Part shown: positions 9,401-17,410 of the stretch, in pieces
Layout of the letters: every line of letters starts with the position of its first letter
How positions within the stretch are numbered: the first letter of the stretch is position 1
Assembly: GCF_000513855.1 (NCBI RefSeq)
Contig: NZ_KI911318.1
Location: 140,086-204,085, forward strand
Source of the DNA: Desulfurococcus amylolyticus Z-533
GTDB taxonomy: Archaea > Thermoproteota > Thermoprotei_A > Sulfolobales > Desulfurococcaceae
DNA: 64,000 bases
Reading direction: 5' to 3'
Program-made: the position numbers and the translations under genes
The notes under the pieces: generated by a model
What the model was told of the DNA's origin: nothing
The model's database searches: none
The model's input: the letters and a program-made list of their open reading frames with translations, nothing else

Positions 9401-9682
9401 ATGGAGGTACGTGTTGTATCCAGGAGTGAGAGAGAATTAGTGTTAGAAATATATGATGAAGACCATACACTTGGTAATCTATTAGCGAAGGAGGCGATAA
9501 GACATCCCGGTGTAGAATATGCAGCATACAGGGTTCCACACCCTCTTAAAAACATGTTTGAGTTCACGATTATAGTTAAGCCGGGTTATACCGTGGAATC
9601 AATACTAAGGGATATAGTAAATGGATTAAAGAACTCGCTCGCTGAGCTTAGAAGGCTTGTAGAGGAGAAGGTAGTTGAGTAG
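9401..9682 (+). CDS. rpo11: RNA polymerase subunit Rpo11 (RpoL)
   Basis: This is the 93-aa assembly subunit that dimerises with Rpo3, like the N-terminal domain of bacterial alpha. The signature DEDHTLGNLLAKEAIRHPGV is at residues 19-38, followed by YRVPHPL. It is part of the csl4-DUF2067-rpo11 run. Its last codons overlap the possible TTG start of the next, frameshifted gene. Confidence 0.96.
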   Translation: MEVRVVSRSERELVLEIYDEDHTLGNLLAKEAIRHPGVEYAAYRVPHPLKNMFEFTIIVKPGYTVESILRDIVNGLKNSLAELRRLVEEKVVE

Positions 9683-10069
9683 GAAAAGCGAGACACGTAT
9701 ACTTGTCTATGGTGTTACAGAGAGATACGGTGTCTTTGCAACTTATAGGGGAAATTTTTAGAGGAGTTAAAAATACTAAGGGTCACCGGCTCCCCGGCAC
9801 TATTCATCAAATATGTGCTTGATTCTATGATGACGCGTGAAGAACTAGGGTTCGCACTACCATGCGGATGTAGCCCACTTAACGCGGTATTTACTGGTTT
9901 GAAAGGATTCAATAGCTCAGAGTACCTGGCTTTAAAAACAGTTTATTGCGGAGTGGTTGATACGGTGCTACGCCTACTGGAGTTATACATGCAGTATAGG
10001 AATACACTGTTGAAAACCTCTCTCCCCGGGACCGAGTCATCCGGCTACCCTGTTATTTACACGTGTTAA
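9675..10069 (+). pseudogene. Small gene of unknown family, interrupted by a -1 frameshift at a slippery heptamer
   Basis: From TTG 9675, which overlaps the rpo11 stop, the frame runs 28 codons (SRKSETRILVYGVTERYG) to TAG at 9759. Shifting back one base at 9752-9758 joins a frame that runs to 10069, giving about 131 aa with continuous-looking content (LEELKILRVTGSPALF, then LGFALPCGCSPLNAV). The junction reads A_AAT_TTT immediately before the stop, a canonical X_XXY_YYZ heptamer. It may be a programmed frameshift, a decayed gene or a base-call error. I do not recognise the family. The downstream half could also start by itself at GTG/ATG 9815-9827. Confidence 0.5.
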
Positions 10070-10211
10070 TGTTTAACGTGATACCTTTTTTATCCAGGAT
10101 TCGGGTCTCAATGATACTTTTAGTCACTTTTGAATACTTTCAATTATTCCCATCAATATTTAAACGGCTACTCGTTGATTATCTCTACTTGGTTCAAGAC
10201 GGTGGTTTCAC

Positions 10212-10556
10212 ATGTCCAAGTTGTGTCCGAAATGCGGTGGCTTAATGCGTCCCCGTAAAATGGATGGTAAACTGTATCTGATTTGTACTAGATGTGGGTA
10301 CAAAGTAGAGGCTGATGCATCCGAGGCATCGGGTTTCAAGGTTTCCACGAGAATCGATCACAAGCCCGGTGAGAAAACCCTTGTACTCGAAAGCGGAGGA
10401 GAGGTCAACCTCCCTGTTACAAGGGAAGTAACGTGTCCGAAATGTGGTTGGCATGAGGCATACTACTGGGTGATTCAGACAAGGGCTGCGGATGAACCGC
10501 CTACAAGATTCTTTAAGTGTACAAAGTGCGGTTACACTTGGAGAGAGTATGCTTAG
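10212..10556 (+). CDS. tfs: Transcription factor S (TFS/TFIIS-like)
   Basis: TFS stimulates transcript cleavage by backtracked RNA polymerase. The 114-aa protein has an N-terminal zinc ribbon (CPKCGG, CTRCGY), a linker, and a C-terminal TFIIS ribbon (CPKCGW, CTKCGYTWREY). The catalytic acidic pair is visible in RAADEPPTRF. A TATA-like AATATTTAAACG lies at about 10155-10166. The gene precedes pcna. Confidence 0.96.
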   Translation: MSKLCPKCGGLMRPRKMDGKLYLICTRCGYKVEADASEASGFKVSTRIDHKPGEKTLVLESGGEVNLPVTREVTCPKCGWHEAYYWVIQTRAADEPPTRFFKCTKCGYTWREYA

Positions 10557-10575
10557 CATCCTCTGTACTTGATAA

Positions 10576-10584
10576 TTTTATTTA
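10576..10584 (+). promoter_or_regulatory. TATA box for pcna operon
   Basis: TTTTATTTA lies 36-44 bp upstream of the pcna ATG. The predicted transcription start, about 10606, falls just before the GGTGG ribosome-binding site. Confidence 0.45.
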
Positions 10585-10619
10585 TTCGGATAACGGTAAA
10601 AGTATAGTAGGTGGTTCGA

Positions 10620-11369
10620 ATGAGGCTTAAGTTTAGTGACGCAGTTGCATGGAGATATGCTATAACATCCATCTCTAAGATTATTGATGAAGCAAACTTT
10701 AGGATTAGCGGTGAAGACGGATTATTATTGAAAGCTATGGATCCCAGTACTGTTGTACTTGTAGAGTTCGCAATACCGAAGGAGGCTTTTTCAGAGTACA
10801 GTGTGGAAAGGGAACTTGTAGTAGGGGTAAGAATGGATGATCTGACCAAGGTGTTGAAGAGGGCTAGGAGAGGTGATGAACTCGTTTTAGAAGTGCTAGA
10901 AGACGGCAGGCTAAGCGTAGTCTTCGAGGGTAGGGGTGTCAGAAGATTTACCCTGCCAAGCATAGAGATGACTTACGAGGAGATACCGGAGATTAGTTTC
11001 GAAGTAGGGTTTAAGGGGAAGCTTCTTCCCAAGTTGTTTAGAGACATAGTTAGGGAGGTAGAGCCCATCAGCGATTCCATCGAGTTTTCAGCCAGCAAGG
11101 ACAGCGATAAGCTGACTGTCTCATCGAGGAGTGAAATAGCTGAGGCTGAAATAGAGCTCTCAGCCTCAGATGGTGCGTTAATCGAGTACCAGGTGCTAAG
11201 TGATGCAAGGGCTAAATACACGATCGACTATCTTATCGATATATCGGTTGCTTCTCAGGCGGCTGAATTAATGGAGATAGAATTCGGTGATGGAACACCG
11301 CTCAAGCTTACATACGAGATACCCGGCGGAGGAAGACTAGTGTTTTATGTTGCCCCACGGGAAGACTAG
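10620..11369 (+). CDS. pcn: DNA polymerase sliding clamp (PCNA)
   Basis: PCNA is the ring-shaped processivity clamp for replication and repair enzymes. It is 249 aa and starts MRLKFSDAVAWRYAI, with two repeated clamp folds. The family region AMDPSTVVLVEFAIP is present, as is the C-terminal LKLTYEIPGGGRLVFYVAPR. ATG at 10620 is chosen because GGTGG precedes it; the frame opens at GTG 10611 inside that site. Its 3' end overlaps priS by 23 bp. Crenarchaea often have several PCNAs; only one is in this window. Confidence 0.96.
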   Translation: MRLKFSDAVAWRYAITSISKIIDEANFRISGEDGLLLKAMDPSTVVLVEFAIPKEAFSEYSVERELVVGVRMDDLTKVLKRARRGDELVLEVLEDGRLSVVFEGRGVRRFTLPSIEMTYEEIPEISFEVGFKGKLLPKLFRDIVREVEPISDSIEFSASKDSDKLTVSSRSEIAEAEIELSASDGALIEYQVLSDARAKYTIDYLIDISVASQAAELMEIEFGDGTPLKLTYEIPGGGRLVFYVAPRED

Positions 11370-12474
11370 CGACTTCTTGAAGAAGGTCATAAGGGACTAC
11401 TATAGGTTCAGACCTCTCGAAGAACCAGGCAACCTACATATGAGAGAGATTGCTTTAGAGAGCCTTGAGGATCGCAGGTATATCAGGCACCTATCCTTCC
11501 CATATATGGAGCAATTATATAACTTCATAGAGACCATGAAAACACCTCTCCACCTGTATTATTCTTCAGCCCTCTACAGCAATCCCTCGGCCGAGGAAAT
11601 GGAGGCCAAAGGGTGGCAGGGCTCGGAGTTAATATTCGATATAGATGCTGACAAGTATCCTGGATGCATACAGAGGTATTTAGTCTGCAGCAAGTCAGGA
11701 GTAATAATTAATGATGGGGAGTCCTGTCCCTCAGGCGAGGAACCTTTGAAATATTCCCCAGTGAGCTGGGAGTGCATCTTGAAAGCCTGGGGCGACGCCT
11801 TAAAACTACGTGATATACTGGTGCAGGACTTCGGGTTTAGCAAGGTTAAAATATATTTCTCGGGTAACAGGGGATTCCATGTAAGAGTGATGGATGAGGA
11901 GGCACTGCCTCTAACACGTGAGCAGAGGCGATTAATAGCGGATTATGTGGCATGTAGCAACATAGATGTGGACAGGATCTTCCCATCATACAAAGATATA
12001 GTGGTTTTCCGCAGAGTTGAATATGGCCTGAGAAGAAGGGTGCTCGAGTTAGCTATATCGAGGAAGCTAGTGAAGGAAAAAAGCGTAGCGGGTTTAAGGG
12101 GATTAATAATCAATAAGAGCGCCCTCGATGAATTAATTCGGGAGAACTGTGTTAAAGTAGATAAGGTTGTAACAATGGATACGTCAAGGCTCTCAAGATT
12201 CGTTAACAGCTTAAACATGAAGTCCGGGTTAAGGGTTGTAGAGGTTGAGCCCACCGTGGATCTAAGAGGAAAGGGTTTCACTGATTTCTCACCATTCCAT
12301 GGGGAAGTCATGGTTAAACCCTTGGTCGATGCTTCTCAGATCCTGGTTCTAGATAAATTTATTGGGCTTAGAAAGGGAGAAATAATTAGATTAGAGGCAC
12401 CCTATGCTCTATATCTAGCTGTCAATGGGCTAGTAGAGGTAAGGGATTCATCAGGGATTGGGGTAAAACTATGA
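11347..12474 (+). CDS. priS: DNA primase small (catalytic) subunit PriS
   Basis: PriS is the catalytic subunit of the archaeal/eukaryotic-type primase. The metal-binding acidic motif is FDIDADK near residue 100, followed by a cysteine-containing insertion (CIQRYLVCSKSG) of the zinc-motif type. The nucleotide-binding stretch YFSGNRGFHVRV is near residue 175. At 375 aa it is of usual size. Overlaps with pcna and with the following GINS gene (4 bp) show translational coupling in a replication operon. Confidence 0.95.
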   Translation: MLPHGKTSDFLKKVIRDYYRFRPLEEPGNLHMREIALESLEDRRYIRHLSFPYMEQLYNFIETMKTPLHLYYSSALYSNPSAEEMEAKGWQGSELIFDIDADKYPGCIQRYLVCSKSGVIINDGESCPSGEEPLKYSPVSWECILKAWGDALKLRDILVQDFGFSKVKIYFSGNRGFHVRVMDEEALPLTREQRRLIADYVACSNIDVDRIFPSYKDIVVFRRVEYGLRRRVLELAISRKLVKEKSVAGLRGLIINKSALDELIRENCVKVDKVVTMDTSRLSRFVNSLNMKSGLRVVEVEPTVDLRGKGFTDFSPFHGEVMVKPLVDASQILVLDKFIGLRKGEIIRLEAPYALYLAVNGLVEVRDSSGIGVKL

Positions 12475-12974
12475 GTAACACATATATCCGCTTAATTAAA
12501 GAGGAATTACAGGCATCAAAGTGTACCCCTGTCCAGAAGATTAGACTAGATGAAGTAAACGAGTTAATCAGGAGATCTCTGTTCAAACTGCCTCTATTAA
12601 ACCCTGAGAGTAGGGAATTATTTATCGAGATGATTAATAAAATGGCCTTGGATACTGAATACTTAAGCAGATTGAGGATAACTAAAGTAGCACTTGGCTC
12701 ACCGCTCCCAGCCGACACCATAGATGAAGGCGTCTTGAAAGCCGTTGAAAACATTATCAAGTTGGAGAAAGAACTCTTATACCCCCTTCCGGTGAGGTAC
12801 CGTGATAAAACGCTGGTTTTATTTATAAAGGATTGTGAAGTAAGTGGCGAGAAGTATAGGAGGAATGATGTAGCGCTTCTATCATTTAACGAGCTACTCG
12901 TAGCAATGATACAGGAATGCGTGAAGCCGCTGAGACATATATTAATGGTTAGTGAGGAAGAAAAGTCTTCCTGA
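12471..12974 (+). CDS. GINS complex subunit, probably Gins51 (Gins15)
   Basis: This 167-aa protein overlaps priS by 4 bp. The C-terminal segment (LVLFIKDCEVSGEKYRRNDV then LLSFNELLVAMI) follows the small B domain seen at the C-terminus of Gins51-type subunits; the N-terminal 100 residues are helical, as in the A domain. In Sulfolobus the gene order pcna-priS-gins15 is known, which supports this call. It would act in the CMG replicative helicase. Sequence similarity alone is weak, so the context carries much of the argument. Confidence 0.75.
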   Translation: MSNTYIRLIKEELQASKCTPVQKIRLDEVNELIRRSLFKLPLLNPESRELFIEMINKMALDTEYLSRLRITKVALGSPLPADTIDEGVLKAVENIIKLEKELLYPLPVRYRDKTLVLFIKDCEVSGEKYRRNDVALLSFNELLVAMIQECVKPLRHILMVSEEEKSS

Positions 12975-13001
12975 GGAGGTTCAAGGTGATAGTTCATCTT
13001 T

Positions 13002-13457
13002 CTACATGGCTGCTTTCATATAGTAATATCCTAACAGTATGTATGCCACTATGATCATTATTAACAATATGAGCGAGCCAATAATGATTATATCCCTTAG
13101 TTTTGTCTCACTTATACGTTTATGCGTCTTCGGCCTGGCTGATGGAACATAGTAGGGAAGAGAATATGCTACCAATACCGAGAACGATAACAACAGCGTG
13201 TAGAGTAGTGAGGTCGCGATCAATTGGTTGAACTGTTGCTGGGATAGATAACTATAGTTAAACCATAGGTACAGCCAGTTCCCACCTATAATAATCCAGG
13301 AAACAATGGCAGCAGCCATGAGTGTCTTTGAAACAGTGTTTAATAGTACATCGTACTCGAAAATGTATCTAAATATCTCCCTGCTGTACCTCCTCAATGC
13401 AGACCCCCGTTCAACACTATTATGAATACCAATATTAAACCTAGACCTAATAACCAT
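13002..13457 (-). CDS. Hypothetical membrane protein, three TM segments
   Basis: This 151-aa product has a basic N-terminus and three clear membrane spans at about residues 47-67, 78-104 and 121-146. The short basic loop SARPKTHKR lies before the last span. I do not recognise a family. It lies convergent to the GINS gene and upstream of tRNA-Asp. No conserved catalytic residues are apparent. Confidence 0.6.
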   Translation of the reverse strand: MVIRSRFNIGIHNSVERGSALRRYSREIFRYIFEYDVLLNTVSKTLMAAAIVSWIIIGGNWLYLWFNYSYLSQQQFNQLIATSLLYTLLLSFSVLVAYSLPYYVPSARPKTHKRISETKLRDIIIIGSLILLIMIIVAYILLGYYYMKAAM

Positions 13458-13522
13458 TATACCTGCTCATCCATTATGATGAGGCCTCCCTATTAATGTA
13501 CGTAGAAGGGATGGGTGTCGAG

Positions 13523-13597
13523 CGCCGCCGCCGGGATTTGAACCCGGGTCACGGGCTCGACAGGCCCGCATACTAGGCCGGGCTATACTACGGCGGC
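13523..13597 (-). tRNA. tRNA-Asp (GTC)
   Basis: The acceptor GCCGCCG pairs with CGGCGGC. The anticodon arm is CGGGC-CTGTCGA-GCCCG, giving GTC. The T arm is CCGGGTTCAAATCCCGG and the discriminator is G. There is no intron and no encoded CCA. It differs from the tRNA-Glu at 24793-24867 at only four of 75 positions by my reading. Confidence 0.95.
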
Positions 13598-13651
13598 ATC
13601 CTTCACTAATTTTGATTATGCACAGGGTTTTTAAATTGTTAGTTCCATGAA

Positions 13652-13852
13652 TCAAGGCTTATATGGTGGTTTTTCATCTAGCTTGATAATTCCCTTTGAG
13701 AGTTTTTCCTCGAGCCTGTACTCCACGTATTTATCAATAGGGCTGAAGCGTGGTGGATGGGGTACTATTAGCTCTCCCCCGCAGTACGGGCATCTATCCC
13801 TGCTTAAAGTATACCTACCACATTTACTACATTTTCTAAGTAGCCAGTTCAT
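13652..13852 (-). CDS. nop10: H/ACA RNP protein Nop10
   Basis: This 66-aa core protein of the pseudouridylation guide RNP binds Cbf5. The N-terminal zinc ribbon has CSKCGRYTLS and CPYCGGE, followed by PHPPRFSPIDKYVEYR, the family signature. It overlaps the end of the aIF2-alpha gene by 4 bp, a linkage conserved in archaea. Confidence 0.96.
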   Translation of the reverse strand: MNWLLRKCSKCGRYTLSRDRCPYCGGELIVPHPPRFSPIDKYVEYRLEEKLSKGIIKLDEKPPYKP

Positions 13853-14643
13853 GCTTTCTCACGTTCTCCCTTGAATATTACACCATATTCGCTGCTAGCC
13901 TCTTCAGCTTTCTTTAGTATTTTCTCAACTACTGATTCAGCTGTTTTATAGTCATGGGAGTATACTTCGAGGATGTATCTTGGCGCACCGGCTGAGTAGA
14001 GTTTAAACTTTACATTTTCAGAGTTAAGGGATTCGGCTATCACGTCAAGTACTTTCCTTACTCTTTCAACGCCATCGGGGTGGCGTGATTGGAGTAGTAG
14101 TCTTACACGTATTGATACCTCTTTCACCTTTATATGTCTCTTCGCTTCGTTTAATAATGGCTCTATCCATTCACTAGGTATCCCGGCTTTCTCCAGGATG
14201 TCTCTACCGCTCAGTACTGCTTCTTCGAGGACGTAAAGTGGGTCTCCATAGGAGTCTTCAAGCTTCCATACTACTTCTTTATAGGCGGCCTCCTTGGTTT
14301 TTCCGAGACTTTCAGCGACGAGTTCGACTATTTTGGCTGCTTTTACATACCGCTTCCACCACATCATCTTCTTTCTCTTATCGATATCAGATACCTTCTT
14401 TAATGAGACATCGACTTCTTTCCTGGCTCTATCAATTCTGATGACTTTCACAACTATCTTCTCTCCTTCCCTGATGACATCCCTTATGTTCTTAACCCAT
14501 TTGGTTGCTACTTCGCTCCATGGTAGAAAGGCCTTTAAGTCTCCGTATTCATCGAGGGTGACATAGGCGCCATAATCGTATATTTCCCTAACCGTGGCTA
14601 TAACGTATTCCCCGATCTCGGGCAATTCCTTCCTAGCTAGCAT
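13849..14643 (-). CDS. eif2a: Translation initiation factor aIF2 subunit alpha
   Basis: This is the alpha subunit of the heterotrimer that delivers initiator tRNA. The N-terminal S1 domain (GEYVIATVREIYDYGAYVTL) is followed by the central helical domain (MMWWKRYVKAAKIVE) and the C-terminal alpha/beta domain (PRYILEVYSHDYKTAE). At 264 aa it is of normal length. A GGTGAG motif precedes the ATG at 14643. Operon with nop10. Confidence 0.96.
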   Translation of the reverse strand: MLARKELPEIGEYVIATVREIYDYGAYVTLDEYGDLKAFLPWSEVATKWVKNIRDVIREGEKIVVKVIRIDRARKEVDVSLKKVSDIDKRKKMMWWKRYVKAAKIVELVAESLGKTKEAAYKEVVWKLEDSYGDPLYVLEEAVLSGRDILEKAGIPSEWIEPLLNEAKRHIKVKEVSIRVRLLLQSRHPDGVERVRKVLDVIAESLNSENVKFKLYSAGAPRYILEVYSHDYKTAESVVEKILKKAEEASSEYGVIFKGEREKA

Positions 14644-14658
14644 TTCTTCTCACCGAGG

Positions 14659-16665
14659 CTATTGTTGAGTGAACTCGTAAACCGCTACTACATGTATTAT
14701 CTGGTATTCGCTATATAAACCAGTTATATTCATAACTGGTACACCAATTACTGCCACTGGTTTGAAGTAATTTAGATTGCTTGACAAGGGTGTGTAACTG
14801 TATAGTTCATTATACACGGTGTAACCCAGCCTATGTAGTGAGTCTACTGCTAGTTGCGCGAGCAACGTATTGGATCCCTTGTTGTTCCATGCGAGGGGTA
14901 TCTCATAACCTGTACGTGCATTATATATGTTCACGTAATCCACGTAGCTAGTGTTAGTGATGCTGGCGTATAATACCAGCCTGGCTAAATCACCTGCTGC
15001 GGCATAGTATATATATTCATAATAGTTCTGTGATTGAACCGGTACAGCTAGTCCAAGGTAGGCGTTACTTGTTTTATTACCCATCATTACTCTAATGCTA
15101 GCCAGATATGATATTATTATATAGGTCCTCTCAGCGTTTATCATTGATGTGACATTACTTATTATCTTGGATGCAGCAACCTCATTGCTTAACATTATTG
15201 ATGAAACAATATATTTACCCCTATCTCCTCCTAATATATGGGCTAACGTGTAAACCCTGGGCGCTGGTAGCGATTCAGCTAGGAAGCCCTGGATCCAGTA
15301 GGTATATCCCCAGTATGATATCACTAATATATTGTCTACGCTGGTATTAGATATAGCTTGCTTTAACGCTGTTAACGCATTAAGCCACGCGCTCTCATTT
15401 CTTATCGGTGTACCTATATTGCTGTACCCCTGGATATCATAGGTGTATATATATGGTTGGCTCTTATTCTGTGCTACTGCTAGAAGCATGCTACTAGATA
15501 TTATGCCCAATACTATGATTAAGGCGATGACCCTATATAGTATTGTCTCGAAACCCTTGATCCCATGGCTCCACACATAATCCGTAACCATGTATAGGGC
15601 CAATCCTGATAACACTGCTGAGAACAGGGCCTCGGCTAGTGCAAGGGTTGGATCGTAGAGGGATGCTATAAGCAGTATTATGGTGGCTGATATAATGGTG
15701 ATCCTTACTGAGGGAAACTCCTCGAGCACTCTACTCCTAGCGAACACTATTAAACCCAATAACCCCGTGGCGCATAATACCCCATAGTCTATTAGCGGGT
15801 TATAAGGCTTGATAAATACACTAGTATAATCACCGCCTCCAAGCAACTGTATTAATGCGGCTGATAAAGCTATGGATGCTGAGATAGCGGTGGCTACTAG
15901 CACCAAGCGTGTACCTGTGGAGGAATTCCTGTCCTCAAGTAATTTACTGGTAGCTAAGATCAGTGAGCCCGTGAAGAGGGGTATTAATGAGTAAGTGTTT
16001 CTAAGCCATGGGAGTAGCAGTAGTGGCGTAGTGAATAAAGTAATTGATGACACTGTCTTAACATCAACCCGCTTAAGGGGTGCAACTATGTATTCTGCTG
16101 ATAAACCTATCAATGCGGCTTCAACGATCAACCACCCCATGGGGTTAAATAATTGGAGTACAAGCCCGGTTAAACCTGTGAGAAGCACAGTAGGAGTGCT
16201 TCTCACTTCTCTCGTCTTATATAAGGTGAGCAGGAATAATGCTATTAGAATACCAGTGAAAACATGTGGACCGACATTAGATGGAGTCAGCCAGAACACT
16301 GTGACCGGGGCGGTTCCATAGATTAATGTAGTGAGCCCAGCTATCGCGGGCTCTTTAAAGAACCTGTAAACCATGTAGAATAATAGGATTAACGTGAGGA
16401 CTTGGATGGAGAGAGCCCCGTAGGGTCCTAGGACCCCGAGTATTCTAGCGGACAACCATGTGTAGGTTATGAAATAACTACATGTATTATCGAGCGGATT
16501 AATTCCGGTACATGCATCGCTTAGTACTGGCTTCCTTGACAAATACTCTGTAAGCCAGGACACATTGTCGAAAGGTACTTTGGTGTTCATTGTATAGGTT
16601 AACACTGTGCTGGCTAGAATGCTTGTAACAAGCAACATGATGCCTGTTATGGTTCTTCTATCCAT
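14659..16665 (-). CDS. STT3/AglB-like polytopic membrane protein with degenerate catalytic motifs
   Basis: This 668-aa protein has an N-terminal half of about a dozen hydrophobic segments and a soluble C-terminal half, the layout of the oligosaccharyltransferase STT3/AglB. After the membrane region it reads VISYWGYTYWIQGF, aligning with the STT3 signature SWWDYGYWI but lacking WWDYG. A following segment with SNEVAASKIIS also matches the family pattern. The DxD-type loop of the second exterior segment is not evident (TPSNVGPHVF). It is probably a divergent or inactive paralogue rather than the main transferase. It lies just upstream of the aIF2-alpha gene (14 bp). Confidence 0.55.
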   Translation of the reverse strand: MDRRTITGIMLLVTSILASTVLTYTMNTKVPFDNVSWLTEYLSRKPVLSDACTGINPLDNTCSYFITYTWLSARILGVLGPYGALSIQVLTLILLFYMVYRFFKEPAIAGLTTLIYGTAPVTVFWLTPSNVGPHVFTGILIALFLLTLYKTREVRSTPTVLLTGLTGLVLQLFNPMGWLIVEAALIGLSAEYIVAPLKRVDVKTVSSITLFTTPLLLLPWLRNTYSLIPLFTGSLILATSKLLEDRNSSTGTRLVLVATAISASIALSAALIQLLGGGDYTSVFIKPYNPLIDYGVLCATGLLGLIVFARSRVLEEFPSVRITIISATIILLIASLYDPTLALAEALFSAVLSGLALYMVTDYVWSHGIKGFETILYRVIALIIVLGIISSSMLLAVAQNKSQPYIYTYDIQGYSNIGTPIRNESAWLNALTALKQAISNTSVDNILVISYWGYTYWIQGFLAESLPAPRVYTLAHILGGDRGKYIVSSIMLSNEVAASKIISNVTSMINAERTYIIISYLASIRVMMGNKTSNAYLGLAVPVQSQNYYEYIYYAAAGDLARLVLYASITNTSYVDYVNIYNARTGYEIPLAWNNKGSNTLLAQLAVDSLHRLGYTVYNELYSYTPLSSNLNYFKPVAVIGVPVMNITGLYSEYQIIHVVAVYEFTQQ

Positions 16666-16801
16666 AAGGCTGCACCCTTAAACTAGCTGTATCCTAGATA
16701 ACGAGTGAATAGTAAATAAAGTTTTAAATCCCCTCTAGTCTCCTGTGAATCAATTATAATTATTGCTAGTGATTAAAATGGATGATCCTATAGCAGAGCG
16801 T

Positions 16802-16855
16802 CCCTAGATGAAACCATGAAACCATATAAAATGACTGGAGCGAACACCTAGGGGG
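16802..16855 (-). repeat. Dispersed intergenic element, copy A (TATA-core, inverted ends)
   Basis: Read on the minus strand it begins CCTAGGTGTTCGCTCCAGTC, has the core TTTTATATGG-TTTCATGG, and ends CATCTAGGG. It matches copies B (40577-40629) and C (52907-52959) over about 52 bp. It lies between the STT3-like gene and the THUMP-orc1 operon. Confidence 0.75.
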
Positions 16856-16910
16856 AAATAGTCTTTAAAGCAATAAACCCCGTTTTCAGTTTATCTTTAC
16901 GAGGATAACT

Positions 16911-17405
16911 ATGTCTTGTAGAGTAGTTCTGCTGGTAACATGTAGAACCGGGAGCGATGAATGGTGTGCTCGTGAGATAGGGGATGTGATCTTCAGCCTC
17001 GATAATAGCGTGGTTGTTGAGAAAACGGGTTTTCCGGGGCTTCTCCAGGTCTATGGGTGTAGAGATGTCGATAGTATATATAGGAGGGCTATAAGTAGGG
17101 AGTACGGATTCGTTGAAACCATAATACCTGTTCACTGTATCATGGGGCTTCAAGAGGTATTGGGGGAACGACTCGAATGCATTGACGGCTTGAAGATACC
17201 TGGAGAGGTAAAGATCAGGGTTAGGATGCGAGGGGTTAGGGAGCTGAGTACGCGCGTCTTCGCACTTGTATTAAAGAATCTGAGGTCTAGGGGTGTGGTG
17301 CATACTTCCTCAGCAGATGAATGCCTATTTATCGAGGGGATCAATGATAGAGTCTACATAGGTCTAGGACACTGTAGAACACGCATCGCAGTACGTGGGG
17401 GATGA
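16911..17405 (+). CDS. THUMP-domain RNA-binding protein
   Basis: This 164-aa protein shows the compact THUMP pattern: a first strand VVLLVTCRTGSDEWCAREIG, then VEKTGFPGLLQVYG, and a strand-helix repeat RRAISREYGFVETIIPVHC. It resembles the archaeal stand-alone THUMP family (COG1818 type, similar to the Tan1 N-terminus), which is thought to bind tRNA. No catalytic domain is attached. It ends 5 bp before the orc1/cdc6 frame, so the two are probably one transcript. Confidence 0.7.
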   Translation: MSCRVVLLVTCRTGSDEWCAREIGDVIFSLDNSVVVEKTGFPGLLQVYGCRDVDSIYRRAISREYGFVETIIPVHCIMGLQEVLGERLECIDGLKIPGEVKIRVRMRGVRELSTRVFALVLKNLRSRGVVHTSSADECLFIEGINDRVYIGLGHCRTRIAVRGG

Positions 17406-17410
17406 GGTAG

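Noticed and set aside
10063..10245. 60-aa ORF overlapping the start of tfs
   Set aside because: It covers the tfs promoter region and reads tfs out of frame; no ribosome-binding site.
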